A stretch of DNA of 64,000 nucleotides, taken from Rutstroemia sp. NJR-2017a BVV2 (Eukaryota; Ascomycota; Leotiomycetes; Helotiales; Rutstroemiaceae). Below the pieces are notes generated by a model. That model saw only the letters and a program-made list of their open reading frames with translations, had not been told where the DNA came from and did not search any database. The stretch is from assembly GCA_002946415.1 (NCBI GenBank), contig NJPS01000013.1, positions 1,178,001 to 1,242,000 on the forward strand, written 5' to 3'. A program made the translations under genes and the position numbers. Shown in pieces: positions 35,414 through 47,646 of the stretch (within the stretch, counting starts at the first letter, position 1; every line of letters begins with the position of its first letter).

Positions 35414-38016
35414 ATCCAGGGTCAATCTGTAACTTACAATATATTGGACTGGAATTAACCTTAATTGCCTACTGGGATAGATGAGAACTGCATTGGTAGT
35501 TTTCAGAACATATTCACGCAAAACTACAATGGTACCGTCTGGCTTTTTGATGCACGTGTGTGTAGGGCTCGAGGCATGGGTCCGTAGAGCATGAGCAACG
35601 GTGCAACTCAACCCTTCCTTTGCCCATCTTCCTGTATCAATAACTATTAACTGGATCCTCAGTCTGGCCCCTTGAGTCAACAAGGCGCCCGGAATATCTT
35701 TCAATAAATTCTTTACCAGACCATCTAACCCCTAGAGAACTAATGTGAATTTATATCTCGCAGCCCAAAAAAGCCAAGGAAAAAATAACCAAAAAAAAAA
35801 CCGAGAGGTGTAAGATATGCATTCCCTTAGGAGCAAACAGTCTTCTTGCTACTTATAGTCAGCTCTCTGATTCGGATAGAGGCGAAGTACCCCTCCCAAG
35901 AAGGGCACTCTGATATAGCTCACCTAGAATTCATCATGTCTCTTACCTTCATACACACATCTCAAATGAACGCTGTCTATGTTCTATATGACCTCAGCGC
36001 TTACCCGGATCTTCGACAAGAGACCCGGTAGGTGATTTATATTTCCGAATCCGGCTGGGGGGTTTCTAATGAAAAGAGGCCGAGCTGAGAAGAAACGGCT
36101 GCAGTTGGTATGAGGGAAGCTAGGCCTTGCAGCGAATTGAAATGCGGTATACTTTCGAATGTGGTGATAGGTAGAGGGGTGAGTGTTCATCGCAATCCAG
36201 GACATGTTTGTTGCAATGTGGTAGGTATGCAATAGACGACGACTAGACGTGCTGAGATAAAGCAACCTGCAGATGTGTAGATGCCGTGGTGTGGAGTGGT
36301 AAAGATATTGTGATATCGAATTTATATAGTTACACAGATGTGTATGGTTCTTCTCTCGAGAAGCGTTATATCGCTGTGTCTAGTGAGCGAAGTCCTCGTA
36401 AATGCAGAAATGCGGCAATGTGCTGCTTCATTCCTCACTTCGTCCCATCACTTTGCCGCCCTGGGACAGGTCGTTGGGATACTTGGTTGCGGACACGACG
36501 GTTGTAGAATATGATGGTGTGCAGGATTTCTTCATATATTGACGCCGGCATTTTCTACACTTCATGAAATATTGAAGAAATGCGGAATAGAGGCACAGGA
36601 CTGTGATATCGTTCATTGCTACTTTGTGTTCAAAAATACGTGTAATGTTGCGGCAGAACTAAATCCCAGTGTATGCAGTCTTTCTGCAAGACATGCATCC
36701 GGAGATGGTGTGGGGTGTGGTGCTAGAAGGTGGTATCCACGATCCCTAACATGTCGCTCGGGAAAGAGGGACGATCCGCGAACCTAGCGAAGGGTGATCT
36801 TACAAGCAGGTAGATGATAAGATGAGGGGTAGGCTTATGCATGCATAAGATGTTGGTGACTTGTTGGTGACACGATGGCACATGATAATTTTTGTATGTG
36901 GGGGGGTGGGAGAAGAGGTGATCGAAGAAAAGAGAATGAAGGAGAATGAAGGGAGAATGGTCTTCTCATTGAATAGGTGTGGTATCGCATATGCTGAATT
37001 GAGGATCACGAAATGGACAAGTCTCGCAACAGTGAGTGGAAATTATGAATTTCATTCAACCTATTTCTGAAATAAAATAGAGAAACCACGTGAACAGGAG
37101 TGTAAGGATGCTAGGGAAGATAATATCCGTACTGAATTTCACACTTGTGTTGAGAGAAGACGACTGCGCCTGCCTAGCTACCCCAGCCCAGATACATGGT
37201 CAGATAAGCACTTGACAGCAAGTACCGTCTCCTATTCTCCGAAAGAAAAAGATATCTCTCAAGACCAGAATTCCTGTAGCTCACTTGATTCGGTGGCTGC
37301 AAACAAAAACCACAGCCATTGATCCCAAAACGAAAGCAAATAACCAAGGATGTGATTGCAACATGCGGCGCATGATCTGAAGTGTTGCGACTACGATCGT
37401 AATCGATATACTTCCCGTGAAATGCCTGCTAGTACTGCGCGGGAAGGAAGTCCCGAAGTGTATCCATTATGTGTGGTCGAGTAAAATGCCTGTCAACACA
37501 CCCTATTCGTTCGTATATGTGTAGGCGATTTGTAAAAGGGGGTAGTGATACAAGAGTATGACGCACTCAATGCAACCATTTACTTCTGGCCATTGACGTT
37601 CAACGTTTCGTTTCTCCTATTTGGCGAGGACATCTGCGCGAGATAGGGAAATATTGGCGCCTGTGCATTTGAGGTAGGTGGTAAGGATCGTGAGGCATGT
37701 GAGAGAAAGAGGCTCTGAATGTTGTTTGGGTGATATGTTCATTCGTTTGAAATTATGATGGGGTATCTACTTCCTTCGTCTTACAATTTCCTCCTCCTTA
37801 CTTGTCTCCTGATAGAGTAAGCATGCTTCTTCGTAAGAAATACCCAATATCCCACCGCCATGATATCTCTCCCCAGACCTCGCCAATCCTAATATTTACA
37901 TAGAATTCAGGAAGTACTAAGTTGATAGAATATGGAAAACGTAAGAAAATCACGACCCTCGAACTGAATTAGGTTCACCACCATCTCATGGCCGAAATTG
38001 CCCCTGAGTACTATGG
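35414..38016. other. 2.6-kb gene-free stretch
   Basis: I see no supportable protein gene or RNA gene here. Open frames are under about 115 codons, overlap in several frames and carry no motif. It lies between the 3' end of the second P450 (plus) and the 3' end of the next minus-strand gene, and is unusually long for a convergent intergenic region in this window. Confidence 0.5.
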
Positions 38017-39585
38017 CTACCACAACTCCATAGGCTCATCGTAATCGTATTTCCTCCTCGAAGCTAGGGATTCGACTGGCTCCTCGTAGCGGTGCTTCTT
38101 AATATTCTGTCCTGGGAGCTCTGGTGGATTATATGGCTTGATGAGCCATTTCTGCTGTTGATCGTCTATGCCATTGTCTCCTCCGCTCCATTTCCTCTCG
38201 TGATGAGGAATCTCTTCTGCAGTAAAATGTCCAGCGTGTGAAGCCAGCTTTTGGCTTTCTATTGTAAGCTCTTTCTGTGCTAATTGAAGCTGCTGAATAT
38301 GAGAGCTATCGGCTGCCGTTGACGTCAAGGATGGAGCGCGTCGTGGTGGATAATATGTCGGACTAAGATGTGCTATCGCATTGACATTATCGCTCGGTCT
38401 CCTGGTGTGCATAGGGTGGTGTGGACTGAGGTTTCGGTTAAGAGTTGTAGCCTGGCCTGGTTTCTGGCTCATTCTATTTCTTCCTCGACCCCGCAGACTT
38501 TTGATGCTGAAATTGAACGAAAGCAGAGTTTTAGGTGTAGTGGGAGGAGGCTCGAAGTATGGAAGGTTGTTGTTTGTGCTCGATTTACTACGCTTTCTTT
38601 CCGCTGAAAACATAGGATGCTGGTGGAAGGTAGGTGCAGTAGGAGACTGGTTTCTTCCAAAGAAACGATTACGGCGATGCCGATATCCTACATGGTACGG
38701 ATATTGATAGTAAGGGAAATTTTCAATAGCACGACGACGCGCTGCTCGGATGAAGTAGATGGCAAGGGCGACGCATATAAGAACAAAGGGGATGGTAAGA
38801 GAGAGTGCGAGGACCAAACCCAGTTTATGGTCATGAGTCGGAGTTGTTGAAGAGGTGATAGTAAATGTATGGGATATGAAAGATTGAGTGGTGGTGGAAG
38901 TGGTGTTGCCATTAACATTAAGTGGTCCAGGTTGCTGTGACTTATCAGTACAATGCAAAAAGTAAAATATTCGTAATCGGGCTTGAAACAAGAGCTGAGA
39001 ATGTTCAGCAGTTCGTCCCGTAAGCAACTGAAATATCAAGGGAGCCGGAGGGGAGCAGATGTGCATAGATCAGGCAAACTTCCCTGAAGCAGATGTTAGG
39101 GTGGGTGTTGAGATAAATTCGGCTTCAGTCGAGGTTAGGGCCTTCGCAACTCCCCAAATCGAGCAGTGTAAGGAAATAGTATTGAAATATAAATAAATAG
39201 CTTACAAGTAGAAGATAGAAGACTGGTGACGATGACAATGAAAACTCGTAAGTCTGCACTGTCCAATTTAACGACATTTTGGATCCATCGTAAGATTCTA
39301 GAGCTCGTTGTCAGTGAATGCCATACACTTTTCATATTTATGTCACGTACCTAAAAGTGCCGGACCTCTAGTATAGCCGTCATTCGAAGGGTTTTCATTC
39401 CAAATTGCAATCGTATAGTTGGTGAGACTGGTTGTCCATGATATAACTTGTTGACTTCCAACGGCCCATGACGGATCAGAAGTTGCTTGTGGGCTCGGAT
39501 TGATGAATTCTCCAGGAGACGATAAGACCGATGAAGATGCGCGCACCATATTGAGAAACAAAACCAAAATGAACACTAAAAACAT
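38017..39585 (-). CDS. Predicted type I single-pass membrane protein
   Basis: Three exons, complement(join(38017..39027, 39206..39297, 39351..39585)), give about 445 residues. A signal peptide (MFLVFILVLFLNMVRASS) leads to a short luminal or extracellular domain with PSWAVGSQQVISW, resembling the Kre9/Knh1-type beta-sandwich found in many fungal surface proteins, and several NxT/S sites. A Ser/Thr-rich spacer follows, then a membrane helix at about 178-202 (LGLVLALSLTIPFVLICVALAIYF), an Arg stop-transfer patch and a long disordered cytosolic tail. This is the layout of fungal cell-surface sensors, but that is an inference. Intron 2 is 178 bp, longer than its neighbours, so the middle may be mis-spliced in my model. 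An in-frame ATG at 39630 would add 15 residues before the signal peptide. Confidence 0.68.
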
Positions 39586-41529
39586 GGCGAATAATTCTGT
39601 CAGTTGCAGACTCTCATGGCAGTTATCCAAAACATGAGTCGAAGTCTGAACACGCGCAAAAGAAATAGAAGAAATGATATGTAGGCGTGTGTGTGTGTGT
39701 TACCTCACTACTCTATATATCACATCACCTTGTGTAACTGGTTTGGATTGCGCTAAGTATGAGGCTGCGCACCATCTCCCTGCAAAATAGCCGGCTGGAA
39801 AGATCAAAGCATGTCCGCAATGATCGACAAACTGATAGCTGAGTGTCCAATGCTGTAGACCTTGGCAGTTGAACAGCAGGCAGTGCATCATCAATGCTGG
39901 ATTCTGGCACTTGCATCCCCAGCTACCCTGCAGTACCGACCCCTCGGGTCGTCAAATAGCCTCCTATCCTCTCGTTCTGAAAAGACTAAGCGCGGCCATC
40001 ATTTCGAAGGTACAATTGGGTATGAAAGGTCCCAGTGAACAGTCATCCCTAACACTTCGTATGCATGAAACAGGAAACGGATTGCCATGGAAAGAGGCAA
40101 GCTTAGATACTTAGATAACGAGGAGTGTCAATGAAGTGGGGCCCGAAAACCCGTTACTTCCCGTGACTTGAAATAGAAGGTAGGAGCAAAGACCAGGGGA
40201 GCAAGGACGAGGGGAGTTCTGCGCTTATTAAAGAACTGTGATTGGACAGAGCTAGACGTCCACACTAAATAGAACAGGAAACCCGCAATATGCTTGTAAG
40301 GCAACGGGATATTGAGAAACATTCCCCGCATAAATCGCTGAATACAGATGGAGACACAGAAATGTTTAACTCTTTCGAGCTTCATATCTGCAACGGACGA
40401 ATTCGCCGAGAGTGGATTTTGTGGCAATAAGCTTGGATTGTGATCAGAATCGTCAGGAGTTCCGAGGCGTTTTGAGCGTCGATGTTAGATGGTACAAGTC
40501 ATGATGCGAATCTTCAAACAGAAGGAACAACATGAAGGGGCCGGCAGTATTTCGCGAAGATGGTGTTTGTGTTCGTCGTTGTGCTACAGCTAAAGGACGA
40601 TGGGCTACGGAGTAGGTTTGCGCACAGGAACCCTACATGCAGTCTAGTACTGAAACTGCAACCAAGTTCCAGCGGGTCATGGAGGACACTTCTGTTCTAC
40701 CATTTTTCAGATCATGTCGTTTGACCATGAGTCTGGATGGCACACTAAAACCAAATTTCATGTTCATCTAAGAGAATAGCCGGACAATTCCCGCCGCCCA
40801 TCACATACAGGCATCTTGTACATATTGACGTACCAACCCTCTTCGGATGATAAAGCCTGCCAGATATCTGAGCTCTACGCCCCGCAGAATCAAAGCAATG
40901 CAACCTTATCGCTTCTTTCTTCCCAGAAGTTGATTCACGAATTCTAAGTCACCGGCGTTCCGAGTGGAGCGAGCAGCTACTTGCCATAGTCCAGAAGCTA
41001 CAGTGTCACTTGCCTGTATATGTATATGAGCTCAGAGAGATCTTGGCTCATCTCGTCTGATCCGCAAGGCGGTGGCTGCTGGACAAAGCACTTATACTAT
41101 AAGGGGTTGGGGTCGAGCGGGAGAACTCTACCCACATAATGTGCTAAGGACACAGAACGGCCATACAGTCGTGCTTTCATGGCTCCATGCTGGCAGCCTG
41201 GAACCATTTGTGAACTTCCAACCAAATATCTATAATCTTGAATAGGTGAATGTTCTGTATGGGGAGGCATCATCCGGGACTGGCTCGCATAAAGGATCGC
41301 TCTTTCTTCTATTTAAATATCTAATGTTATATTCCTGACACCGAAATCGTGAAGTCGTGACCACCGTAAACTCTGTCCGGAGGGGCGACTCTTAAGGCTG
41401 AGATCTGGTGACTCCCCATGTTACTGGTGCATGTATATGGACGAGAAGCTACTTAAAGATCCAACCTTTCCACTTTCCCTCAAACGATCCAGTTTTGAGC
41501 TTGCATCTCTACTCCAATTGAACCTCACT
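39586..41529. other. 1.9-kb gene-free stretch
   Basis: No supportable gene. The left end is the promoter of the minus-strand membrane protein, with a short (GT)n run at about 39687-39700. A TATATA-like string lies at about 39715. The right part is the 3' flank of the DUF2306 gene. Confidence 0.5.
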
Positions 41530-42730
41530 CTATGACTCCTCTTTTCGTGTCTTCATCTTTATCACCTCATCATCTCTCACCTCATCTCTCTTCGCCTTCA
41601 CCTCGTCTCTCTTCGCCTTCACCTCGTCATCTCTCAGCCCACCTCCCTTGGCCTTCGCCACCACCCCGCCATCCCCACTCAACCACCACTCCACTATCAA
41701 CATATGCACAACCAGCGCGAACCACCCCGATGTCCCAAACGTCATATTCATAGTCACTGCCCTCTGCTCCGGCCACGCAAACCCCGTCCTTACCACAACA
41801 AGCGCATCCCCATCACCAAGTAAACTATCACCATTCAACCCACCAAAACAAGCCGGATATCTGTCCCCCAACCCTGCAGTAGATATCCCTTTGAACCTGC
41901 ATACGTCCAGCACCCACTTACACGTGCCTAGTCCATAAAACGTTCTAGTGTAGGGCGAAACAATCACGAAGGCTATAACGAACATCATAGGTCGCATTGT
42001 TAGGATCTGAGTTCTATTAGCCAATTATTCATGGTTATATAAACCAGAAATTAAGAGGTAGACAAACAGAGCCCACCCATCCCCACGTCCTAATACTCCA
42101 GACTCTGTGCGTCTTATAATCTCGCTTCCACGCGGCACGCCAAGCTCTCCAGATTCCGTAGAAGACCATGAGACCAAGTGTGAAGACGAAGATGATCGTC
42201 TCAATGGTGCCACCAAAGGAGGCGTGGGCTATGCCCATCCCGGCTTTGATTGATGACTTGTTAGCTCATGAATCAAGAGACAATCTGAGTAGGCAGCCAA
42301 ACAGTAAAGCGAACCAGAAAAAGAGTTAGAGAAATCACATCACAAACCGATATTTCCGCCCAGAAGAAGAACAAATAAGAGTCTTCCAGACCAGCGATGA
42401 GCAGTCTTATACTTTCTCCTGAAAACTGGGACGAACTGCAAGGGGAGGAGCGTGCCCGCGGCTGTAGTCCTCGTGTCAATATGGAGTGCTACTTGAGCTT
42501 ATTTTCGCTTCCATGGGATACATACGCAAAACACACCATAAGTGCCCCAACTTGGCCCATCCTAACCAGTTTTTCCGCGCGAAGGCTAGAGTGTCGCCGG
42601 GAGAAGGGTGGAGTGAGGTACCGTAGAGGAGCCAAGTGTATTCCGAGAGGCTGAATATGGCGAAGATGATGGGGAAGAGGACAAAAAAGGTCGACGAAAT
42701 GGGACGTGTGAAACCTAATTTCGACGCCAT
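41530..42730 (-). CDS. DUF2306-like multi-pass membrane protein
   Basis: Four exons, complement(join(41530..42006, 42077..42243, 42348..42469, 42537..42730)), give 319 residues. I rebuilt it from conserved features of the DUF2306 family of predicted membrane proteins: helix 1 (FFVLFPIIFAIFSLSEY), GHLW, then LLPLQFVPVFRRKYKTAHRWSGR (HR-x-x-G), an LLFVLLLGGN helix, AHASFGG, a further helix with FTLGLMVFYGIW, THRVWSIR, and ILTMRPMMFVIAFVIV. The histidine-arginine pairs (HR) at the membrane face are the family signature. Function is unknown. The tail after the last helix is charged, with three DEVKAKR-type heptads near the C-terminus. Two donors are the weaker GTGTGT and GTGGGC forms, so intron borders are less certain than elsewhere, but all four phases fit and the helices join cleanly. 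Confidence 0.72.
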
Positions 42731-43349
42731 GCTCTTTCAGAGAGTATGGTAGTTCAAAAAAGATGGTAGTTGAGGAACTTGAGGTGGCTGCTTTTGATCA
42801 TCGGTTTTAAAGAGCACGTTCCTTAGCGTGAGATGCGGTGTATGAGGTCTTGAGGATTTATTTATGCCAAGAATGGAGAAACACAGTCGTCCATATCTAG
42901 CCTAGTAAAGGTAACACAAGTACTTCTGTAATTGGCGAATCCTGCAGTATCACGAAGTTAAGGTATTTTCATATTTAGAGAAAGCTCTCCTGTGTCCTAT
43001 ATTGTCACGACTCCAATGGTCCGCTAACGAAGAATATCAATGATTGTAGTATTTGGAGAGGGAGGCGAGCGATAGCTGAGCAGAGCATGTTCAGGGTGTA
43101 ACTCAACAAACCGAGGCCATTACTACAGATACGGTTATACGCCTATACTGGTAATTCACGAGGCGTATGTCTAGACGGTAAATGGTAAAATATATCATTA
43201 ATTTCTATATGACACCAGACTAGCCACGTCGAAGCTCTGCGTCAACCCACAGTTGTTTTCCTGACCGCTTTCCCAAACCCCAGCAAATGAACACCAGTGT
43301 TCGCGTCATAGAGTCATAATTCACGTAAATCAATATCTTCAAAATCTTC
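42731..43349. other. Intergenic, tandem minus-strand genes
   Basis: This holds the promoter of the DUF2306 gene and the 3' flank of WSS1. No gene seen. Confidence 0.5.
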
Positions 43350-44693
43350 TCAAGAACTTTCTTTGACCTTCCCGCAAGTAGAACAGCTCCACCATTGATC
43401 TTCCATCTTTGTGGAACACCGTGAACATGTCCATAACTTAGGTTGTGGTTTTGCCTGTCTTGCCATCACAGCCTTCCTCTGCGCATCTCGGGCAATCTGG
43501 TTTGAGACGCTGTCAGGCCGCTCTGTGGTGCATGCATCGCAACAGAGGAATTCAACTGGATTGTGGAGTGTGCATATCTCACACGTCCATCCTGTTAGTG
43601 CTGGAGCTGGAGGTGTGTTGTTCTGTGCTGGTGATGGCTTGGAAGGTTCTTTTATGGTTGCCTTTGGTTGTTTCTTCGAACTTTCGAAAACTAAGCGACT
43701 TACATGAGACGGAGGCTGCCTGGTTGATGTCAGACCTGTAGAAGTTATGTTAGGGAAGGAGGGTCGTCGAGACGAAGGCGGAGGGCTACTAGATGGCTCC
43801 TCCATGGTCTGTGGGTCCAGGTTGCCCCCACCGTTGCCTGTAGGATTTTGCGCAGAAGGAGGAATATAGAGGTCACCATATTCTTTCTTGTGATCTTCTT
43901 GAACAAGTTCCCACATAGCTTGAGCAATGGCTGCTTCGTTGGCTTCGTCCTCTTCTGCCTGTGTATTGAATCCGTTTTGCGTCGCCTGATCTGCTAGATC
44001 CTTGATCTCCTTATTGTTCATCTTGCTTTCACCGCAACCTTTCAATACAGTATTGCGTCGCTCGATTGCATCCACAATGACTCTTCGAATATCCGTACCA
44101 TATGGTACTGCACGACCTCCAAGTTTTTGACCAGATCCAGAAGAACGGACTTGTCTTTTCTCAGCCGCAATACGAGCAAGTCGTCGAGCCTCATGTCGTG
44201 GCACTCGTCGTCCGCCCAGCCTCTTCCCATCTGACAGGAATCCCTCCCCGGTGTATCCTTTAGAAAGCAGACCTTCGTATTCCTTCCGTAACTGATCCCA
44301 CATAGCGTGAAACTGCTGGTTATGAGGACCGATTTCGTTATGGCACAATTCGTGAAGCATCGTGTCAACGACTTGTTCTAGAGGCAGAAACTGGTTTTGA
44401 TCGCCAGGGTATCTTAGACGTAGACATATCTTCTGCCCTCTATTTTCGTTGATACCTATCCAGTATTAGTATCCTTCATCTTCACATCAGCGAGTGTCCA
44501 AAATACCTAGAAGGTTGGTTTGGTCTGGGTAGAATTCAGCCAAAGTACCAACGCGCCAGCTACGTGCCCTCATGATGGGTTTGACCAGAGAAGATATCTT
44601 CCTTAAAGTATGAAGCGCCTCATCTCCCCGTTTTAGTTTCCCTAAATGAGAATATGCAGATATCAATGCATCGCGCTCATGCAAACTAGACAT
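43350..44693 (-). CDS. WSS1: Wss1-type DNA-protein crosslink protease (WLM domain)
   Basis: Two exons, complement(join(43350..44455, 44507..44693)), give 430 residues. Wss1 is a DNA-dependent, SUMO-linked metalloprotease that digests proteins crosslinked to DNA, working with the Cdc48/p97 segregase. The WLM domain (about 1-145) contains ALHTLRKISSLVKPIM, GTLAEFYP, INENRGQKICLRLR and the zinc active site HELCH (97-101). Residues 153-163 fit the VCP-interacting motif R-x5-AA-x2-R exactly. Two SHP-like boxes flank it: FLSDGKRLGG (135-144) and SGSGQKLGG (168-176). Two RanBP2-type zinc fingers, WTCEIC...CCDAC (352-370) and WTCSRC...CSTC (404-423), end the protein. The start at 44693 gives the expected short N-terminus. 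It shares a 412-bp divergent promoter with the DUF1776 gene. Confidence 0.93.
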
Positions 44694-45105
44694 GTTGTCG
44701 ATAATGACGAAAAAAGGGACGGTAGAACAGATCTTGATACACCACGCCGGGACTCCAGATAAGTCCTGAGTAACGGCCTTATAACGAGATATCCTAAGCA
44801 CAGAAAGCTTCTCTAGAAGATTCGAAAACAATGGCTTCTGCGAGAGTACTTGGTCTGTATTGTAATTGTAATCAAGAAGGCAAACATTGGCAAGGCTGCC
44901 ATATTGAATTGAAACGCAATCGAGGCTACCTAAAAGCTATGGCGGCGGAGGGGCGTTAGCCAATAAGGTCAAAGGGGTCCATGCGTTCATCCCGCATGAA
45001 GTCGGCAGGCTTTCCGAGCTTTCCCCACACTGCGAGCCTTCCTATCCAAGGTCGTGTGGCATGTCATCAGTCTTCACGACAACTTCATATCAGCATAATT
45101 TCAAG
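44694..45105. promoter_or_regulatory. Shared divergent promoter of WSS1 and DUF1776 gene
   Basis: Only 412 bp separate the two divergent start codons, so both promoters must lie or overlap here unless transcription starts within a gene. No TATA box is evident. Confidence 0.55.
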
Positions 45106-46741
45106 ATGTCTGCAGATGATCAAGCCTTTCTAGATGTTGTAAGAGTTCCCTCACTCATATAAATATTTGTTCACCTACTGACTGCATGGCATGATAGCTA
45201 TCTTCAGTTCCTAACGACATAAAACGCTACTCCAATGATGTCGCCGATTATATCGAGAAGCACATAGATAAAGTCGCAACATCAATAAAAGTGTCACTAT
45301 CCTCTGCATCATGGATACCTCCATCTGCGCGGCCAGCCCCGCCTCCGCGACCGATAATCTCCGCACCTCAAACAGCCTATGCCCGTATTGAACAATGGGT
45401 GCTAAAGAACAAGCTCCTCACTGGGGTTATCGTCGTAGTGCTCGGTGGAGCCACATACCATATCATGAAAAAGAAGTCAAGTTACCGCAAGAAACGGAGG
45501 GCGAAGCGTGCTGCGTCTGGCGCTAGGAGTGAGGTCGTTGTCGTTGCCGGATCTCCGTCAGAGCCAATAACGAGATCGATTTCTTTGGACTTGGAACGCA
45601 GAGGCTTTATTGTCTATATCGTATGCAATACGATAGAAGAGGAGGTCATGGTTCAAAGCGAGTCACGACCAGATATTAAACCGTTAATGATTGATATTGT
45701 AGATGTGAGTATCCATCACACTCAATCGCAATTCTCAGAAGACTAACCTGGCCCCAGCCATCAAGCGCTTCTGCCGCCATCGAGAGATTTACGATGCACC
45801 TTCAAGCACCACATTCTCCTTTCCCCGGTGGAAAAACACATCACCTAATTTTCCGTTCTCTGATTCTAATACCGTCTCTCACATACCCCTCATCTCCAAT
45901 CGCCACTTTATCTGCGTCAACACTATCAGACCTTCTCAATACTCGGCTCCTCAACCCCATTCTCACACTTCAAAACTTCCTACCTTTACTATCTAAACTC
46001 CCATTTCCCGCAAACGCAAGTGGCCACAATTCCTCGACAGATGCGTCCAAACCTTCCGTCCTCATCTTAACTCCAACCATCATCCCATCTCTATCCCTAC
46101 CATTCCATGCCCCCGAATCCGCCACAACAGCCTTCCTCAACACCTTTACTCAAATCCTCAGCTCCGAACTCTCATCCCTCTCCATCCCTGTCATCCACCT
46201 TAAACTCGGCACCTTCGACTTCTCCTTCTTCACCCCCAAAAACCAACTCCAATCCCAGCGAAACCACTCCCCACTCCCCTCCCCCTCCGAAGAATGGGAC
46301 CCCGCATCCCGCAACCTCTACTCACGCAACTACACCACTCTCAACAGCGGAAACGTCGGTCACGCTATGGGTTGCGGGTCTGTAGGCGGAAGCCACGGCA
46401 AAGGCAGCTCGCTACGGGAATTAAACAATGCTGTCTTCGACGCTATGGACAGAAAGAGAAGCGGGGTTGTGCGAGTGGGTATGGGCAGTAGTATTTACGG
46501 ATTCATAGGAACATGGGTACCCAGAGGCTTGGTCGGATGGATGATGGGTGTTAGGAAATACAAAGGCGAAGACGATATCCAGGGGCGCCAGAGTGCCAGC
46601 GGAAGCGATAGTGTAAGTGCGGGGTCAACCGCGAGCATGTCGGGGAGGCTGACGCCCGAGAGCGACGGGCTGGGGAGTAGTGGTGCGGGGTTGGGCGGAA
46701 GTGGGTTTATTTCGGTCATGGATTTGGATGGTGGACATTGA
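45106..46741 (+). CDS. DUF1776 family protein (SDR-like, membrane-anchored)
   Basis: Three exons, join(45106..45138, 45198..45704, 45758..46741), give 507 residues. The fungal DUF1776 family is related to short-chain dehydrogenases. Its yeast member YNL181W is essential and linked to the ER, but the reaction is not known to me. Visible features are the family start (VPNDIKRYSNDVADYIEKH), a Pro-rich segment (PPSARPAPPPRP), a membrane helix at about 84-100 (LLTGVIVVVLGGATYHI) with a KKKSSYRKKRR patch, then a Rossmann-like start VVVVAGSPSEPITRSISLDLERRGFIVYI and later SLRELNNAVFDAM and RVGMGSSIYGFIGTWVPR. The tail is Gly/Ser-rich. The 33-nt first exon is supported by phase and by the family-like MSADDQAFLDV start. 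Confidence 0.87.
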
Positions 46742-47646
46742 TTTAGGTATCTATGTTGAGTATTTGGGGGACGGTATTTACGGGAATGGCCTTTCAAGAT
46801 TGTGTATATTGGGATGAAGCTGGCGTAAAGCGAGGATATTTAATGCGTATGGCAGGATATCTAACTCTGCTCATGATATAGGCCGGCTTTGCGGTGTAAT
46901 TATTTATTTTTGACAAATATATGAACCACTCTTAAATATATTCAATTACATGATCGAAGGATGTGAACATGAAGCAATATAAGAAGCCATACAGCATTGT
47001 ATCACTCATAAAAGCAGGTATCTTTATTTCCTCATACAGGCACAATTATCTTTTGCTCTCCACACCCCACCGATCCCAGTTATACGGCAGGCCGCATGTC
47101 TACTATGTCTTATGATATAGCGATCGAGCAATATAAAATCCCCACAGATTATCGCAATATCAAAGCCAGCTAAGATGGTCAAAGAGCCAAACCGCTGAAG
47201 CATCGACCCAGTCCAGTCCGTCTACGCCAATTCTGGTCAGACATGTCATCAGATGGTATCTGCATGTTGTACCAAAAGTCTAGACGCCATATACTCGAGA
47301 CAATGGCGTTCCGCTAGATTGATCTGCTGCATGTTGAAGAATTGGCTCCCAATGCAAGGGGGCAAACTGCCCTTGCATGGATGGCCTATGGCTGAAAGAG
47401 TAGTGTCACATACCTATTTCTGGCCGAAGTTCTATCGCAAATGGCTGCGAGCTTGAAAGTCTTTAAATTCAAGCCATGGCGCGACCAAAACGGGGAGATG
47501 CCTCTCAGATAAGGTCATCACGGCAAAATCCACGTGTTGATTGTCTCATGCTTATGCGCGCAATGACTACTCCGCATACGGAACAGCCTGCAGCTGCAGC
47601 TTCCATGATAGTGGAGCGTTTGATGCCATTGAACCCTTGAGATTTT
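46742..47646. other. Convergent intergenic stretch
   Basis: This lies between the 3' ends of the DUF1776 gene (plus) and YTH1 (minus). No gene seen. It has AT-rich 3' UTR-like sequence on the left. Confidence 0.5.

Noticed and set aside
40128..40427. 99-codon minus-strand frame with one hydrophobic stretch
   Set aside because: Isolated, no homology that I recognise, no plausible exon partners.
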